DNA of 6,953 nt from Streptococcaceae bacterium (GCA_902836505.1 CADFQU010000049.1:1-6953), one strand, 5' to 3'. Numbered from the stretch's first letter, positions 1 through 6,040 are shown. Numbers and translations are program-made. Notes: a model not told the origin generated them from the letters alone.

Positions 1-355
1 TGGCTTTATCCATTATTGTGCATACCCTGTGCTCCAACAAAATCCAAAAGCCCTTGAGGCGGTTTGGGATTATGCCTATGACCGGGTCGGTTATCTCGGA
101 ACCAATACACCGATTGACCGTTGTTACAAGTGTGATTTTGAAGGAGATTTCACGCCGACTGAGCGCGGATTTGCTTGTCCAAACTGTGGAAATAGCGATC
201 CAAAAACAGTTGATGTGGTCAAACGGACCTGTGGCTATCTTGGAAACCCACAAGCTCGCCCCATGGTCAATGGACGACATAAAGAAATCGCTGCGCGTGT
301 CAAACACATGAATGGGTCCACGATTAAATCAGCTGGACACCAAGTAACAGATTAG
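1..355 (+). CDS. nrdD: Anaerobic (class III) ribonucleoside-triphosphate reductase, C-terminal fragment
   Basis: This is the last 117 residues of NrdD, the oxygen-sensitive glycyl-radical enzyme that reduces ribonucleotides to deoxyribonucleotides during anaerobic growth; the 5' part lies outside the window and the reading frame enters at base 2. Two CxxC pairs (CYKC, codons at 122-133; CPNC, codons at 176-187) form the C-terminal zinc site known in this family. The glycyl-radical motif follows as RTCGYLGNPQARP, with the radical-bearing glycine codon at 233-235, matching the position of Gly681 in the E. coli enzyme. The tail (GRHKEI, RVKHM) is also family-typical, and the stop is TAG at 353-355. 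It is the first gene seen of an nrdD-small protein-GNAT-GNAT-nrdG operon, and its activase is encoded by nrdG at 1577. The identification is very secure; only the N-terminal region is missing. Confidence 0.97.
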   Translation, partial: GFIHYCAYPVLQQNPKALEAVWDYAYDRVGYLGTNTPIDRCYKCDFEGDFTPTERGFACPNCGNSDPKTVDVVKRTCGYLGNPQARPMVNGRHKEIAARVKHMNGSTIKSAGHQVTD

Positions 356-367
356 AAAAGGAAGATT

Positions 368-508
368 ATGGGAAAATACCAACTAGACGATAAGGGCAAG
401 GCCCAGGTTCAACGATTCCACGAAAAACATTCGACAGGTGGAGTCAATAAAAAAGACCGAGTGGCTAGTCTTAGAGAAAAATTTTTAAAAAAATCTAAGA
501 AAAAATAA
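368..508 (+). CDS. Small basic protein of the nrdD-nrdG operon, unknown function
   Basis: A 46-residue open frame starts at ATG 368 behind AAGGAAG (358-364), 12 bases after the nrdD stop. The protein begins MGKYQLDDKGKAQVQRFHEK and ends in a lysine-rich tail (FLKKSKKK). It has 12 Lys and 3 Arg against 5 acidic residues, so it is strongly cationic. I see no signal peptide, membrane segment or cysteine. From memory, streptococci related to S. pneumoniae carry a similar short gene directly after nrdD, which argues that it is a real gene. Position suggests a link to anaerobic nucleotide reduction, and the charge suggests nucleic-acid or ribosome contact, but both are inference. Its stop codon (506-508) runs into a terminator-like hairpin. 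Function is not recognised. Confidence 0.8.
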   Translation: MGKYQLDDKGKAQVQRFHEKHSTGGVNKKDRVASLREKFLKKSKKK

Positions 509-532
509 AAGTGAGAGTCCGCTCTCACTTTT
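507..532 (+). terminator. Perfect 11-bp hairpin, likely intra-operon terminator or attenuator
   Basis: AAAAGTGAGAG (507-517) pairs perfectly with CTCTCACTTTT (522-532) around the tetraloop TCCG. The stem has a GC-containing core and a T run on the 3' arm, and because of its symmetry it also has an intrinsic-terminator shape on the minus strand. It overlaps the last two bases of the small gene's stop codon and ends 8 bases before the ribosome site of the first acetyltransferase. The T run is short and lies inside the stem, so termination is probably partial. It would lower transcription of the acetyltransferases and nrdG relative to nrdD, or protect the 3' end of a processed upstream mRNA. Confidence 0.65.
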
Positions 533-551
533 CTCTTATGGGGAGGTAAGG

Positions 552-1052
552 ATGGAATTACGCAGACCAACATTGGCAGATAAAGAAACAATTTTAGAGA
601 TGATGGCAGAATTTGAAGCGACTCAATCAGCCCACGACGGCGGATTTTGGGATGCTGAGAACTTTGATTATGAAGAGTGGTTGGAAACTAACCATAATAA
701 AGAAATGGGAATAGGATTGCCGGAAAATCGTGTTCCTTCTATTCAATTTGCATCATTTGATGATGTAGGTCGTGCTCTAGGATTTTTGAATCTGCGATTG
801 AGACTGAATGAGGGATTGCTGAATTATGCTGGCCATATTGGCTATTCCATCCGTCCCTCTGAAAGGGGCAAAGGCTATGCTAAAGAGGCCCTCCGCCAAG
901 GTTTACAAGTTGCTAAGGAAAAGAATATCAAACGAGCTCTGGTAACTTGTGGCACAGGAAATCTTGCCAGCAGAGCTGTTATCTTAGCTAATGGCGGAGC
1001 TTTAGAGGATGTTCGAAATGGAACGGAGCGGTATTGGATTGATTTAGATTGA
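552..1052 (+). CDS. GNAT-family N-acetyltransferase (first of a tandem pair)
   Basis: A 166-residue protein of normal GNAT length, predicted to transfer an acetyl group from acetyl-CoA to an amine; the substrate cannot be told from sequence. The acetyl-CoA-binding motif A is clear at residues 96-110, with beta strand HIGYSIRP followed by the pyrophosphate loop RGKGYA (R/Q-x-x-G-x-G/A). A second conserved segment, VTCGTGNLASRAVILANGG (about 131-149), matches the region where GNATs carry N-x-x-S-x-x-x-x-x-x-x-G. ATG 552 is preceded by GGGGAGG (540-546) at good spacing. It is paralogous to the next gene: both open M-x-L-x-RPTL-x-DK-x-x-ILEM-x-AEF and end RYWI-x-LD. It sits between nrdD and nrdG, where S. 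pneumoniae has a single acetyltransferase of this type as far as I recall. Confidence 0.9.
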   Translation: MELRRPTLADKETILEMMAEFEATQSAHDGGFWDAENFDYEEWLETNHNKEMGIGLPENRVPSIQFASFDDVGRALGFLNLRLRLNEGLLNYAGHIGYSIRPSERGKGYAKEALRQGLQVAKEKNIKRALVTCGTGNLASRAVILANGGALEDVRNGTERYWIDLD

Positions 1053-1061
1053 GGAAAGTTT

Positions 1062-1580
1062 ATGAAGTTACAACGACCAACTTTAGAAGATAAAGACGCG
1101 ATTTTAGAGATGATTGCTGAGTTCGATGCTGCAAAATCCTATATGCACGGTGGCATGGGCTCCACTTGGAAGCGAGCAAAGGATTTTGCGGATTGGTTGC
1201 GAATTGTAGAGCAGCAGGAGGATACTGAGAATCTGCCAGAAGGCTGGGTTCCTGCCATTCAATTTTTATCCTTTGATGAGACTGGCTACCCTCTGGGCTT
1301 TTTAGCCCTGCGCTTGTCCTTGAATGACAAATTATTTGTAGAGGGTGGTCACATTGGCTATTCCATCCGGCCCAGTCAACGCAGAAAGGGCTTGGCTAAG
1401 TTGCAGCTAGAGCTAGGACTAGCAGAGGCTCGAAAACAAGGACTAGAACGAGTGCTGATTACCTGTGATGAAGACAACGAAGCTAGCCGTCGCACGATTC
1501 TATCTGCTGACGGTGTTTACGAAAATACAATCGACAGAAGTCAGCGCTACTGGATAGAGTTAGATGGGGAGGTGTCATGA
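1062..1580 (+). CDS. GNAT-family N-acetyltransferase (second of a tandem pair)
   Basis: A 172-residue paralogue of the preceding gene; by eye about half the residues are identical along the whole length. Motif A lies at about residues 98-112 (HIGYSIRPSQ then RRKGLA, fitting R-x-x-G-x-A). The following segment is ITCDEDNEASRRTILSADG (about 133-151). It differs from its neighbour mainly around residues 30-60, the part that often shapes the acceptor pocket, so the two may have different substrates. ATG 1062 lies 9 bases after the previous stop, and the ribosome site GAGGAAAG (1051-1058) overlaps that stop codon. Its own TGA overlaps the nrdG start as ATGA (1577-1580), implying translational coupling. 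The acceptor substrate is unknown. Confidence 0.9.
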   Translation: MKLQRPTLEDKDAILEMIAEFDAAKSYMHGGMGSTWKRAKDFADWLRIVEQQEDTENLPEGWVPAIQFLSFDETGYPLGFLALRLSLNDKLFVEGGHIGYSIRPSQRRKGLAKLQLELGLAEARKQGLERVLITCDEDNEASRRTILSADGVYENTIDRSQRYWIELDGEVS

Positions 1581-2167
1581 ACAATCCCAAACCTCAAGAA
1601 TGGAAAAGTGAGGAGCTGAGTAAGGGGCGAATCATTGACTATAAGGCCTTTAACTTTGTGGATGGCGAAGGCGTCCGCAACTCCCTCTATGTCAGTGGCT
1701 GTATGTTTCACTGTGAAGGCTGCTATAATGTAGCAACTTGGTCTTTCAACGCTGGCATTCCCTATACCAAAGAGTTAGAAGAACAGATCATGGCCGATTT
1801 GGCCCAACCCTATGTTCAGGGCTTGACCCTGCTTGGGGGGGAACCTTTTCTCAACACTGGCATCTTGCTGCCCTTGGTCAAGCGGGTGAAAAGAGAGTTG
1901 CCTGACAAAGATATCTGGTCTTGGACCGGCTACACCTGGGAAGAAATGATGCTGGAAACACCGGACAAACTGGAGCTGCTTTCGCTGATTGATATCTTAG
2001 TGGATGGTCGCTATGATAAGAGCAAACGCAACCTGATGTTGCAGTTCCGAGGCTCTTCTAACCAGCGGATCATTGATGTTCAAAAATCATTGGAAGAAGG
2101 AAAGGTTGTCATTTGGGACAAGCTCAATGACGGCAAGGACTCCTATGAACAAGTGAAAAGAGAGTAG
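1577..2167 (+). CDS. nrdG: Anaerobic ribonucleoside-triphosphate reductase activating protein
   Basis: A 196-residue radical-SAM enzyme that uses a [4Fe-4S] cluster and S-adenosylmethionine to create the glycyl radical on NrdD under anaerobic conditions. The cluster motif CxxxCxxC is present at Cys42, Cys46 and Cys49 (GCMFHCEGCYN). Other family marks are DGEGVRNSLYVSGC upstream of it, the SAM-binding LLGGEP (85-90), WSWTGYTWEE (114-123), VDGRYD (142-147) and RGSSNQRIID (158-167). Length is normal for Gram-positive NrdG. The chosen ATG has an excellent ribosome site, GGGGAGGTG (1566-1574), inside the end of the acetyltransferase gene and overlaps that gene's stop by four bases. It is the last gene of the operon; no convincing terminator follows before the thrC promoter. 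Confidence 0.97.
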   Translation: MNNPKPQEWKSEELSKGRIIDYKAFNFVDGEGVRNSLYVSGCMFHCEGCYNVATWSFNAGIPYTKELEEQIMADLAQPYVQGLTLLGGEPFLNTGILLPLVKRVKRELPDKDIWSWTGYTWEEMMLETPDKLELLSLIDILVDGRYDKSKRNLMLQFRGSSNQRIIDVQKSLEEGKVVIWDKLNDGKDSYEQVKRE

Positions 2168-2283
2168 CGAGAGTCGGGGGGCAGATAAATCGATGAAGAG
2201 AGGTTTTCGTTGATTTTCAGTTTGCAAGAAGGGCCCTTTTTTCAGACAATTTCATTCTCACTGATAAAATTCAGAAGGATTCA

Positions 2284-2292
2284 TGGTATAAT
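2284..2292 (+). promoter_or_regulatory. Extended -10 promoter of thrC
   Basis: TGGTATAAT (2284-2292) is a perfect -10 hexamer with the TGn extension. No good -35 hexamer lies 16-18 bases upstream, which is tolerated when the extended -10 is present. Transcription would start near 2299, giving a leader of about 62 bases before thrC. This separates thrC transcriptionally from the upstream nrd operon. Confidence 0.75.
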
Positions 2293-2301
2293 GGAATGGA
2301 T

Positions 2302-2333
2302 TGTACAAAAGCTAGAACAGTCTAGCCCGTACA
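2302..2333 (+). promoter_or_regulatory. Leader hairpin or operator at the start of the thrC transcript
   Basis: TGTAC (2302-2306) pairs with GTACA (2329-2333), and GCTAGA (2311-2316) pairs with TCTAGC (2321-2326) around the loop ACAG. The two helices are separated by an asymmetric internal loop (AAAA against CC). It begins a few bases after the predicted transcription start. It could be a 5' stabilising stem, a protein-binding RNA element, or a DNA operator. It is too short and lacks the conserved parts for a T-box, and I see no T run for a terminator. Confidence 0.5.
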
Positions 2334-2360
2334 CTAAAGGAACAGAATGAGGAAATTTAC

Positions 2361-3845
2361 ATGACATTAGTTTATCAATCAACGCGTGATGCGAAAAATA
2401 CAGTAACAGCCAGCCAAGCGATTTTGCAAGGTTTGGCAACAGATGGAGGCTTGTTCACTCCAGTGAGTTATCCAAAGGTGGACTTGGATTTTGACACATT
2501 GAAAGACGCTTCTTACCAAGAAGTGGCAAAGCTTGTTTTGTCAGCCTTCTTGGATGACTTTACAGCTGAAGAGTTGGACTACTGTATCACCAATGCCTAT
2601 GACAGCAAGTTTGACACTCCGGCCATTGCCCCTCTTGTTAAGCTGAATGGCCAATACAACTTGGAACTTTTCCACGGTTCAACCATTGCCTTTAAAGATA
2701 TGGCCTTGTCTATCTTGCCATACTTTATGACAACTGCTGCCAAGAAACACGGCTTGGAAAATAAGATTGTCATCTTGACAGCAACATCTGGAGATACTGG
2801 GAAAGCTGCTATGGCAGGATTCGCGGATGTTCCAGGTACTGAAATTATCGTCTTTTATCCAAAAGATGGTGTCAGCAAGGTGCAAGAGTTGCAAATGACC
2901 ACGCAAACTGGGGACAATACCCATGTGATCGCTATTGATGGAAACTTTGACGATGCCCAAACAAACGTGAAACAGATGTTCAATGATGTTGAACTACGTG
3001 AAAAATTGGCAGCCAACAAGCTTCAGTTCTCATCAGCTAACTCTATGAATATCGGTCGTTTGGTCCCACAGATTGTCTATTATGTTTATGCCTACGCCCA
3101 GCTTGTTAAAAGTGGCGAAATTAATGCAGGTGATAAGGTTAACTTCACCGTACCGACAGGAAACTTTGGAAATATCTTGGCTGCCTTTTACGCCAAACAA
3201 ATCGGCCTACCAGTTGGCAAGTTGATCTGTGCTTCAAATGACAACAATGTCTTGACAGACTTCTTTAAAACTCGTGTCTATGACAAGAAGCGTGAGTTTA
3301 AAGTAACCACTAGCCCATCTATGGATATCTTGGTCTCTTCAAACTTGGAGCGCTTGATTTTCCATCTTTTGGGAAATGATGCAGTTAAGACAGCTGAACT
3401 TATGAGTGCCTTGAACACCCAAGGTCAGTATGAGTTGACTGATTTTGATGCAGAAATTCTTGATCTTTTTGCAGCTGAGTATGCGACTGAAGCAGAAACA
3501 GCTGCAGAAATCAAACGTGTTTACGAATCAGATTCTTATATTGAGGATCCTCATACAGCAGTTGCCTCAGCCGTATTTAAAAAATACCAAGAAGCGACAG
3601 GCGATGCGGCTAAGACCGTGATTGCATCAACTGCTAGTCCGTACAAGTTCCCAGTAGTTGCAGTAGAAGCTGTCACTGGAAAATCAGGACTGAGCGACTT
3701 TGAAGCCTTGGCTCAGTTGCATGAGATTTCAGGCGTTGCCTTGCCACCAGCAGTGGATGGTCTTGAAACAGCTCCAGTTCGTCACAAGACTACTGTTGCA
3801 GCAGTAGAGATGCAGTCTGCAGTAGAAACTTATCTAGGACTTTAA
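2361..3845 (+). CDS. thrC: Threonine synthase
   Basis: A 494-residue PLP-dependent enzyme that converts O-phospho-L-homoserine to L-threonine and phosphate in the cytoplasm, the last step of threonine synthesis. The N-terminal part (YQSTRDAKNTVTASQAILQGLATDGGLF in outline) is typical of the long threonine synthase class. The PLP-binding lysine is Lys112 in HGSTIAFKDMAL (105-116). Further active-site segments are TATSGDTGKAA (140-150), the phosphate loop PTGNFGN (265-271), EDPHTAVA (395-402) and STASPYKFP (423-431). ATG 2361 has GAGGAAA (2349-2355) at suitable spacing. A five-codon open frame (2347-2364) with its own AAAGGAA site overlaps this start. The gene has its own promoter and is followed by a terminator-like hairpin, so it may be mostly monocistronic. 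Confidence 0.97.
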   Translation: MTLVYQSTRDAKNTVTASQAILQGLATDGGLFTPVSYPKVDLDFDTLKDASYQEVAKLVLSAFLDDFTAEELDYCITNAYDSKFDTPAIAPLVKLNGQYNLELFHGSTIAFKDMALSILPYFMTTAAKKHGLENKIVILTATSGDTGKAAMAGFADVPGTEIIVFYPKDGVSKVQELQMTTQTGDNTHVIAIDGNFDDAQTNVKQMFNDVELREKLAANKLQFSSANSMNIGRLVPQIVYYVYAYAQLVKSGEINAGDKVNFTVPTGNFGNILAAFYAKQIGLPVGKLICASNDNNVLTDFFKTRVYDKKREFKVTTSPSMDILVSSNLERLIFHLLGNDAVKTAELMSALNTQGQYELTDFDAEILDLFAAEYATEAETAAEIKRVYESDSYIEDPHTAVASAVFKKYQEATGDAAKTVIASTASPYKFPVVAVEAVTGKSGLSDFEALAQLHEISGVALPPAVDGLETAPVRHKTTVAAVEMQSAVETYLGL

Positions 3846-3852
3846 AAGAGAG

Positions 3853-3890
3853 GAAGTAAACTCGGTTGGGAAACTAACTGAGTTTCTTTT
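3853..3890 (+). terminator. Intrinsic terminator after thrC
   Basis: AAACTCGGTT (3858-3867) pairs with AACTGAGTTT (3876-3885) over 10 bp with a single G-T wobble and an 8-base loop, and the stem can extend through GAAG (3853-3856) with one bulged T. A T-rich tail (TTTCTTTT, 3883-3890) follows. It begins 7 bases after the thrC stop and ends just before the exporter's ribosome site. No clear promoter fits between it and the next gene, so some read-through is expected. Confidence 0.75.
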
Positions 3891-3905
3891 CATCAGGAGG
3901 AAAGT

Positions 3906-5189
3906 GTGTCTCGTCAACAACAAGTAGATCGACAAATTTTAAGGATTGCCCTTCCAGCCATCGGAGAAAATTTTCTCCAAATGCTCATGGGGATGGTAGA
4001 TAGCTACTTGGTCGCTCAGTTGGGTTTAGTAGCCGTATCGGGTGTATCCGTTGCAGGTAATATCATCACGATTTACCAAGCTATTTTTATCGCCCTTGGA
4101 GCAGCGGTCGTGAGCCTCTTGTCCAAAAGTATGGGACAAAAAGATCAGAAAGCCATAGCTCGTCAGGCCACCGAAGCCATCAAAGTAACGGTTTTATTAA
4201 GTCTTGTTTTAGGGGCTTTATCCCTCTGCTTTGGCAAGGAATTGATTGCCCTTTTGGGAGTTGAAATCGCAGTTGCAGAAGCCGGAGGAATTTATTTATC
4301 CCTTGTCGGAGGAAGTATTTTGCTTTTGGGCCTCATGACAACTTTTGGAGCCCTAGTCCGTGTGGCCTACAACCCGCGGACACCTATGTATGTCAGTTTG
4401 TTGACCAATGTGCTGAATGCTTTGTTATCTGGCATCTTGATATTTGTTTTTAGGCTGGGCATCACTGGGGCTGCCTTAGGAACGGTTCTTTCTCGCCTGC
4501 TAGGGAGCTACTTGCTCTGGCGTCAAGTTCAACTACCCTTGGCTCCTTTTCGTTGGGGCTTGGATCGAGACTTGCTCTCCTTAGCCTTGCCTGCTGCTGG
4601 TGAACGGCTCATGATGCGAGCGGGGGATATTGTCATCATTGCTATGGTGGCTGTTTTTGGGACCAGAGCGGTAGCTGGGAATGCCATTGGGGAAGTCTTA
4701 ACCCAGTTCAACTATATGCCGGCTTTTGGGATTGCGACAGCGACAGTCATGTTGGTCGCTAAAAGTTTGGGACAGAATGATTGGCAAGGTATCAAGCAAA
4801 TCACCAGTCGGAGTTTCTGGCTCTCCTTTCTCTCCATGTTTCCCCTTGCCCTTACTATCTTCTTATTTGGAAGTCCTTTAACAGCCCTTTACACCAAGGA
4901 TCCAGGTGCCCTTGTCGCCTCCTTGTCTGTCATTTTGTTCTCCTTACTTGGAACACCTCTGACAGCTGGGACCGTCATCTATACGGCGGTTTGGCAAGGT
5001 TTGGGCAATGCCCGCCTTCCTTTTTATGCGACCACTATCGGTATGTGGGTGATACGGATTGGCTCTGGTTATCTGATGGGGGTCGTCCTTGGCTGGGGCT
5101 TACCAGGTATTTGGGCAGGTACCCTCTTGGACAATGGATTTCGCTGGTTTTTCTTAAAAACACTCTATCATCGAAAATGGAAGGAATAA
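3906..5189 (+). CDS. MATE-family multidrug/toxin efflux transporter
   Basis: A 427-residue integral membrane protein, hydrophobic throughout with about 12 predicted helices, the usual MATE topology. These proteins export organic cations or other drugs in exchange for Na+ or H+; the substrate here is unknown. The internal two-fold repeat is visible: ILRIALPAIGENFLQ (11-25) resembles LLSLALPAAGERLMM (223-237), and the conserved segment after the second helix appears as SKSMGQKD (73-80) and again as AKSLGQND (285-292). The start is GTG 3906, chosen because AGGAGG (3895-3900) lies 5 bases ahead and no in-frame ATG fits better. From memory, S. pneumoniae has the same thrC-MATE-HAD order. It probably shares its transcript with the HAD gene, which starts 5 bases after its stop. 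Confidence 0.93.
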   Translation: MSRQQQVDRQILRIALPAIGENFLQMLMGMVDSYLVAQLGLVAVSGVSVAGNIITIYQAIFIALGAAVVSLLSKSMGQKDQKAIARQATEAIKVTVLLSLVLGALSLCFGKELIALLGVEIAVAEAGGIYLSLVGGSILLLGLMTTFGALVRVAYNPRTPMYVSLLTNVLNALLSGILIFVFRLGITGAALGTVLSRLLGSYLLWRQVQLPLAPFRWGLDRDLLSLALPAAGERLMMRAGDIVIIAMVAVFGTRAVAGNAIGEVLTQFNYMPAFGIATATVMLVAKSLGQNDWQGIKQITSRSFWLSFLSMFPLALTIFLFGSPLTALYTKDPGALVASLSVILFSLLGTPLTAGTVIYTAVWQGLGNARLPFYATTIGMWVIRIGSGYLMGVVLGWGLPGIWAGTLLDNGFRWFFLKTLYHRKWKE

Positions 5190-5194
5190 GACCT

Positions 5195-5818
5195 ATGACA
5201 CGAGCTTTTATTTGGGATTTGGATGGGACGCTTTTAGACTCTTATGAAGCTATTTTGGATGGAATCGCAGAGACTTATGCCCATTACTCTCTAGACTTTG
5301 ACCGGGAAGCGGTCTATGCCTTTATCCTCAAACAGTCTGTCCAGGCTCTGCTTGAAGAAGTGGCTAGAGAGCATGACTTGGATGCGGAAGAGATGAATCG
5401 CTATCGCGCTTCTAGTCTGCGTGAGAAAAATGCCCAGGTCCATCTAATGTCAGGAGCTAGAGACATTTTAGCTTGGGCTAAAGAGGAAGGGATTGTTCAA
5501 TTCATTTATACCCACAAGGGAAAGAACGCCTATCCAATTCTGGAAGATTTAGGGATTCTATCCTATTTCCAAGAGGTCGTTACAACTGACAATGGCTTCA
5601 GGAGAAAACCAGACCCAGAAGGAGTCGATTACCTAGTGGACAAGTACCAGCTGGATCGGAGTGAAACGTATTATATTGGTGATCGAACCTTGGATATTGA
5701 TCTGGCAGACAATGCAGGAATCGGGAGTATTAATTTTTTGGATTACAAACCGGATGTGAATCATGCGATTCGTCATTTGGATGAGATTCGTCTCTATTTT
5801 AAACAAGAAAAAAGTTAA
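5195..5818 (+). CDS. HAD-superfamily hydrolase (phosphoglycolate phosphatase-like)
   Basis: A 207-residue cytoplasmic phosphatase of the haloacid dehalogenase superfamily. All four catalytic motifs are present: motif I WDLDGTL with nucleophile Asp8 and acid/base Asp10; motif II IYTH with Thr106; motif III RKPDP with Lys138; and motif IV IGDRTLDID with Asp163 and Asp167. Residues between about 14 and 90 form a helical cap, as in the phosphoglycolate phosphatase/beta-phosphoglucomutase branch, but the substrate is not predictable. The reading frame stays open far back into the exporter gene. I start at ATG 5195 because GAAGGAA (5180-5186) precedes it at 8 bases, MTRAFIWDLDGTL is the normal HAD N-terminus, and an earlier start would need some 140 extra residues overlapping the MATE gene. 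Confidence 0.93.
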   Translation: MTRAFIWDLDGTLLDSYEAILDGIAETYAHYSLDFDREAVYAFILKQSVQALLEEVAREHDLDAEEMNRYRASSLREKNAQVHLMSGARDILAWAKEEGIVQFIYTHKGKNAYPILEDLGILSYFQEVVTTDNGFRRKPDPEGVDYLVDKYQLDRSETYYIGDRTLDIDLADNAGIGSINFLDYKPDVNHAIRHLDEIRLYFKQEKS

Positions 5819-5845
5819 CTTCTTTGACAAAGCAAGACTTCTTTG
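5818..5845 (+). repeat. Short direct repeat ACTTCTTTG downstream of the HAD gene
   Basis: ACTTCTTTG occurs at 5818-5826 and again at 5837-5845. The stretch between can fold weakly (ACAAAG 5827-5832 with CTTTGT 5841-5846), but no T run follows, so I do not call it a terminator. The rest of 5846-5906 shows only AT-rich sequence and a small TAGCGCTA palindrome (5855-5862). The meaning is unclear and it may be chance. Confidence 0.3.
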
Positions 5846-5906
5846 TTGCTGAAATAGCGCTATGAAAAGAATCCGTAAACAATTTGTTTTGAAAATGAAA
5901 TAATTC

Positions 5907-5939
5907 CTTAAGAAATCTTTAAGATAAATCCGATATAAT
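5907..5939 (+). promoter_or_regulatory. CiaR-type promoter of a small RNA
   Basis: CTTAAG (5907-5912), five bases, then TTTAAG (5918-5923) match the NTTAAG-N5-WTTAAG direct repeat recognised by the streptococcal response regulator CiaR. Exactly 10 bases further is a perfect TATAAT (5934-5939). This spacing, with the repeat taking the place of a -35 box, is the known layout of CiaR-activated promoters. The predicted start is about 5945-5947, at the first base of the RNA's 5' hairpin. Confidence 0.88.
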
Positions 5940-5945
5940 AAAACC

Positions 5946-6040
5946 ATAAACAAAGACCTCCTAACTTTGTTTATGAAATCCTAAAACTTTTCTTTTTCAT
6001 AATAATCTCCCTAAAAGGCCACCAAATCCGGTGGTCTTTT
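5946..6040 (+). ncRNA. cia-dependent small RNA (csRNA)
   Basis: This is a roughly 95-base predicted RNA with the three-part csRNA layout. A perfect 11-bp 5' hairpin (5945-5955 with 5965-5975) exposes the loop ACCTCCTAA, an anti-Shine-Dalgarno sequence. A single-stranded pyrimidine-rich linker follows (5976-6012), ending in CATAATAATCTCCCT, and then an intrinsic terminator. csRNAs of S. pneumoniae and relatives act post-transcriptionally by pairing with ribosome sites and start codons, for example that of comC, and are switched on by the CiaRH two-component system. The CiaR-type promoter directly upstream supports the call. I do not assign a ccn gene letter, since members differ slightly and I cannot compare them here. 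The start may be off by 1-2 bases and the 3' end may extend a few bases into the T-rich tail to about 6050. Confidence 0.88.
6013..6040 (+). terminator. Intrinsic terminator of the csRNA
   Basis: AAAAGGCCACC (6013-6023) pairs with GGTGGTCTTTT (6030-6040) around AAATCC over 11 bp with one G-T wobble. The T run on the 3' arm is followed by ACTTTGTTTTTC, a further T-rich tail. It forms the 3' end of the small RNA and also isolates the regulator gene downstream. Confidence 0.9.

Noticed and set aside
18..311. Alternative open frame of 97 residues at the window start
   Set aside because: It overlaps the nrdD end in another frame; the nrdD frame carries the zinc and glycyl-radical motifs.
2229..2242. 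AAGGGCCCTT palindrome with a T run after nrdG as a possible terminator
   Set aside because: The palindrome has no loop, and alternative pairings (GGGGGGC at 2176-2182, or AAGAGAGG at 2196-2203) need several G-U pairs and long loops; not a convincing intrinsic terminator.
2679..2960. Minus-strand open frame of 93 residues within thrC
   Set aside because: It is a shadow of the threonine synthase coding region that covers the PLP-lysine segment on the other strand.
4781..5194. Upstream extension of the HAD reading frame into the MATE gene
   Set aside because: The extra residues overlap the well-supported exporter, are rich in Trp, Cys and His unlike any HAD N-terminus, and the proper start with a ribosome site is ATG 5195.
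5862..5903. Thirteen-codon frame (MKRIRKQFVLKMK) upstream of the csRNA
   Set aside because: No ribosome site precedes the ATG and no promoter is evident.
5633..5953. Minus-strand open frame of 106 residues over the HAD 3' end and csRNA promoter
   Set aside because: Composition is unconvincing, no family is recognised, and it runs antisense to a HAD gene with all catalytic motifs.
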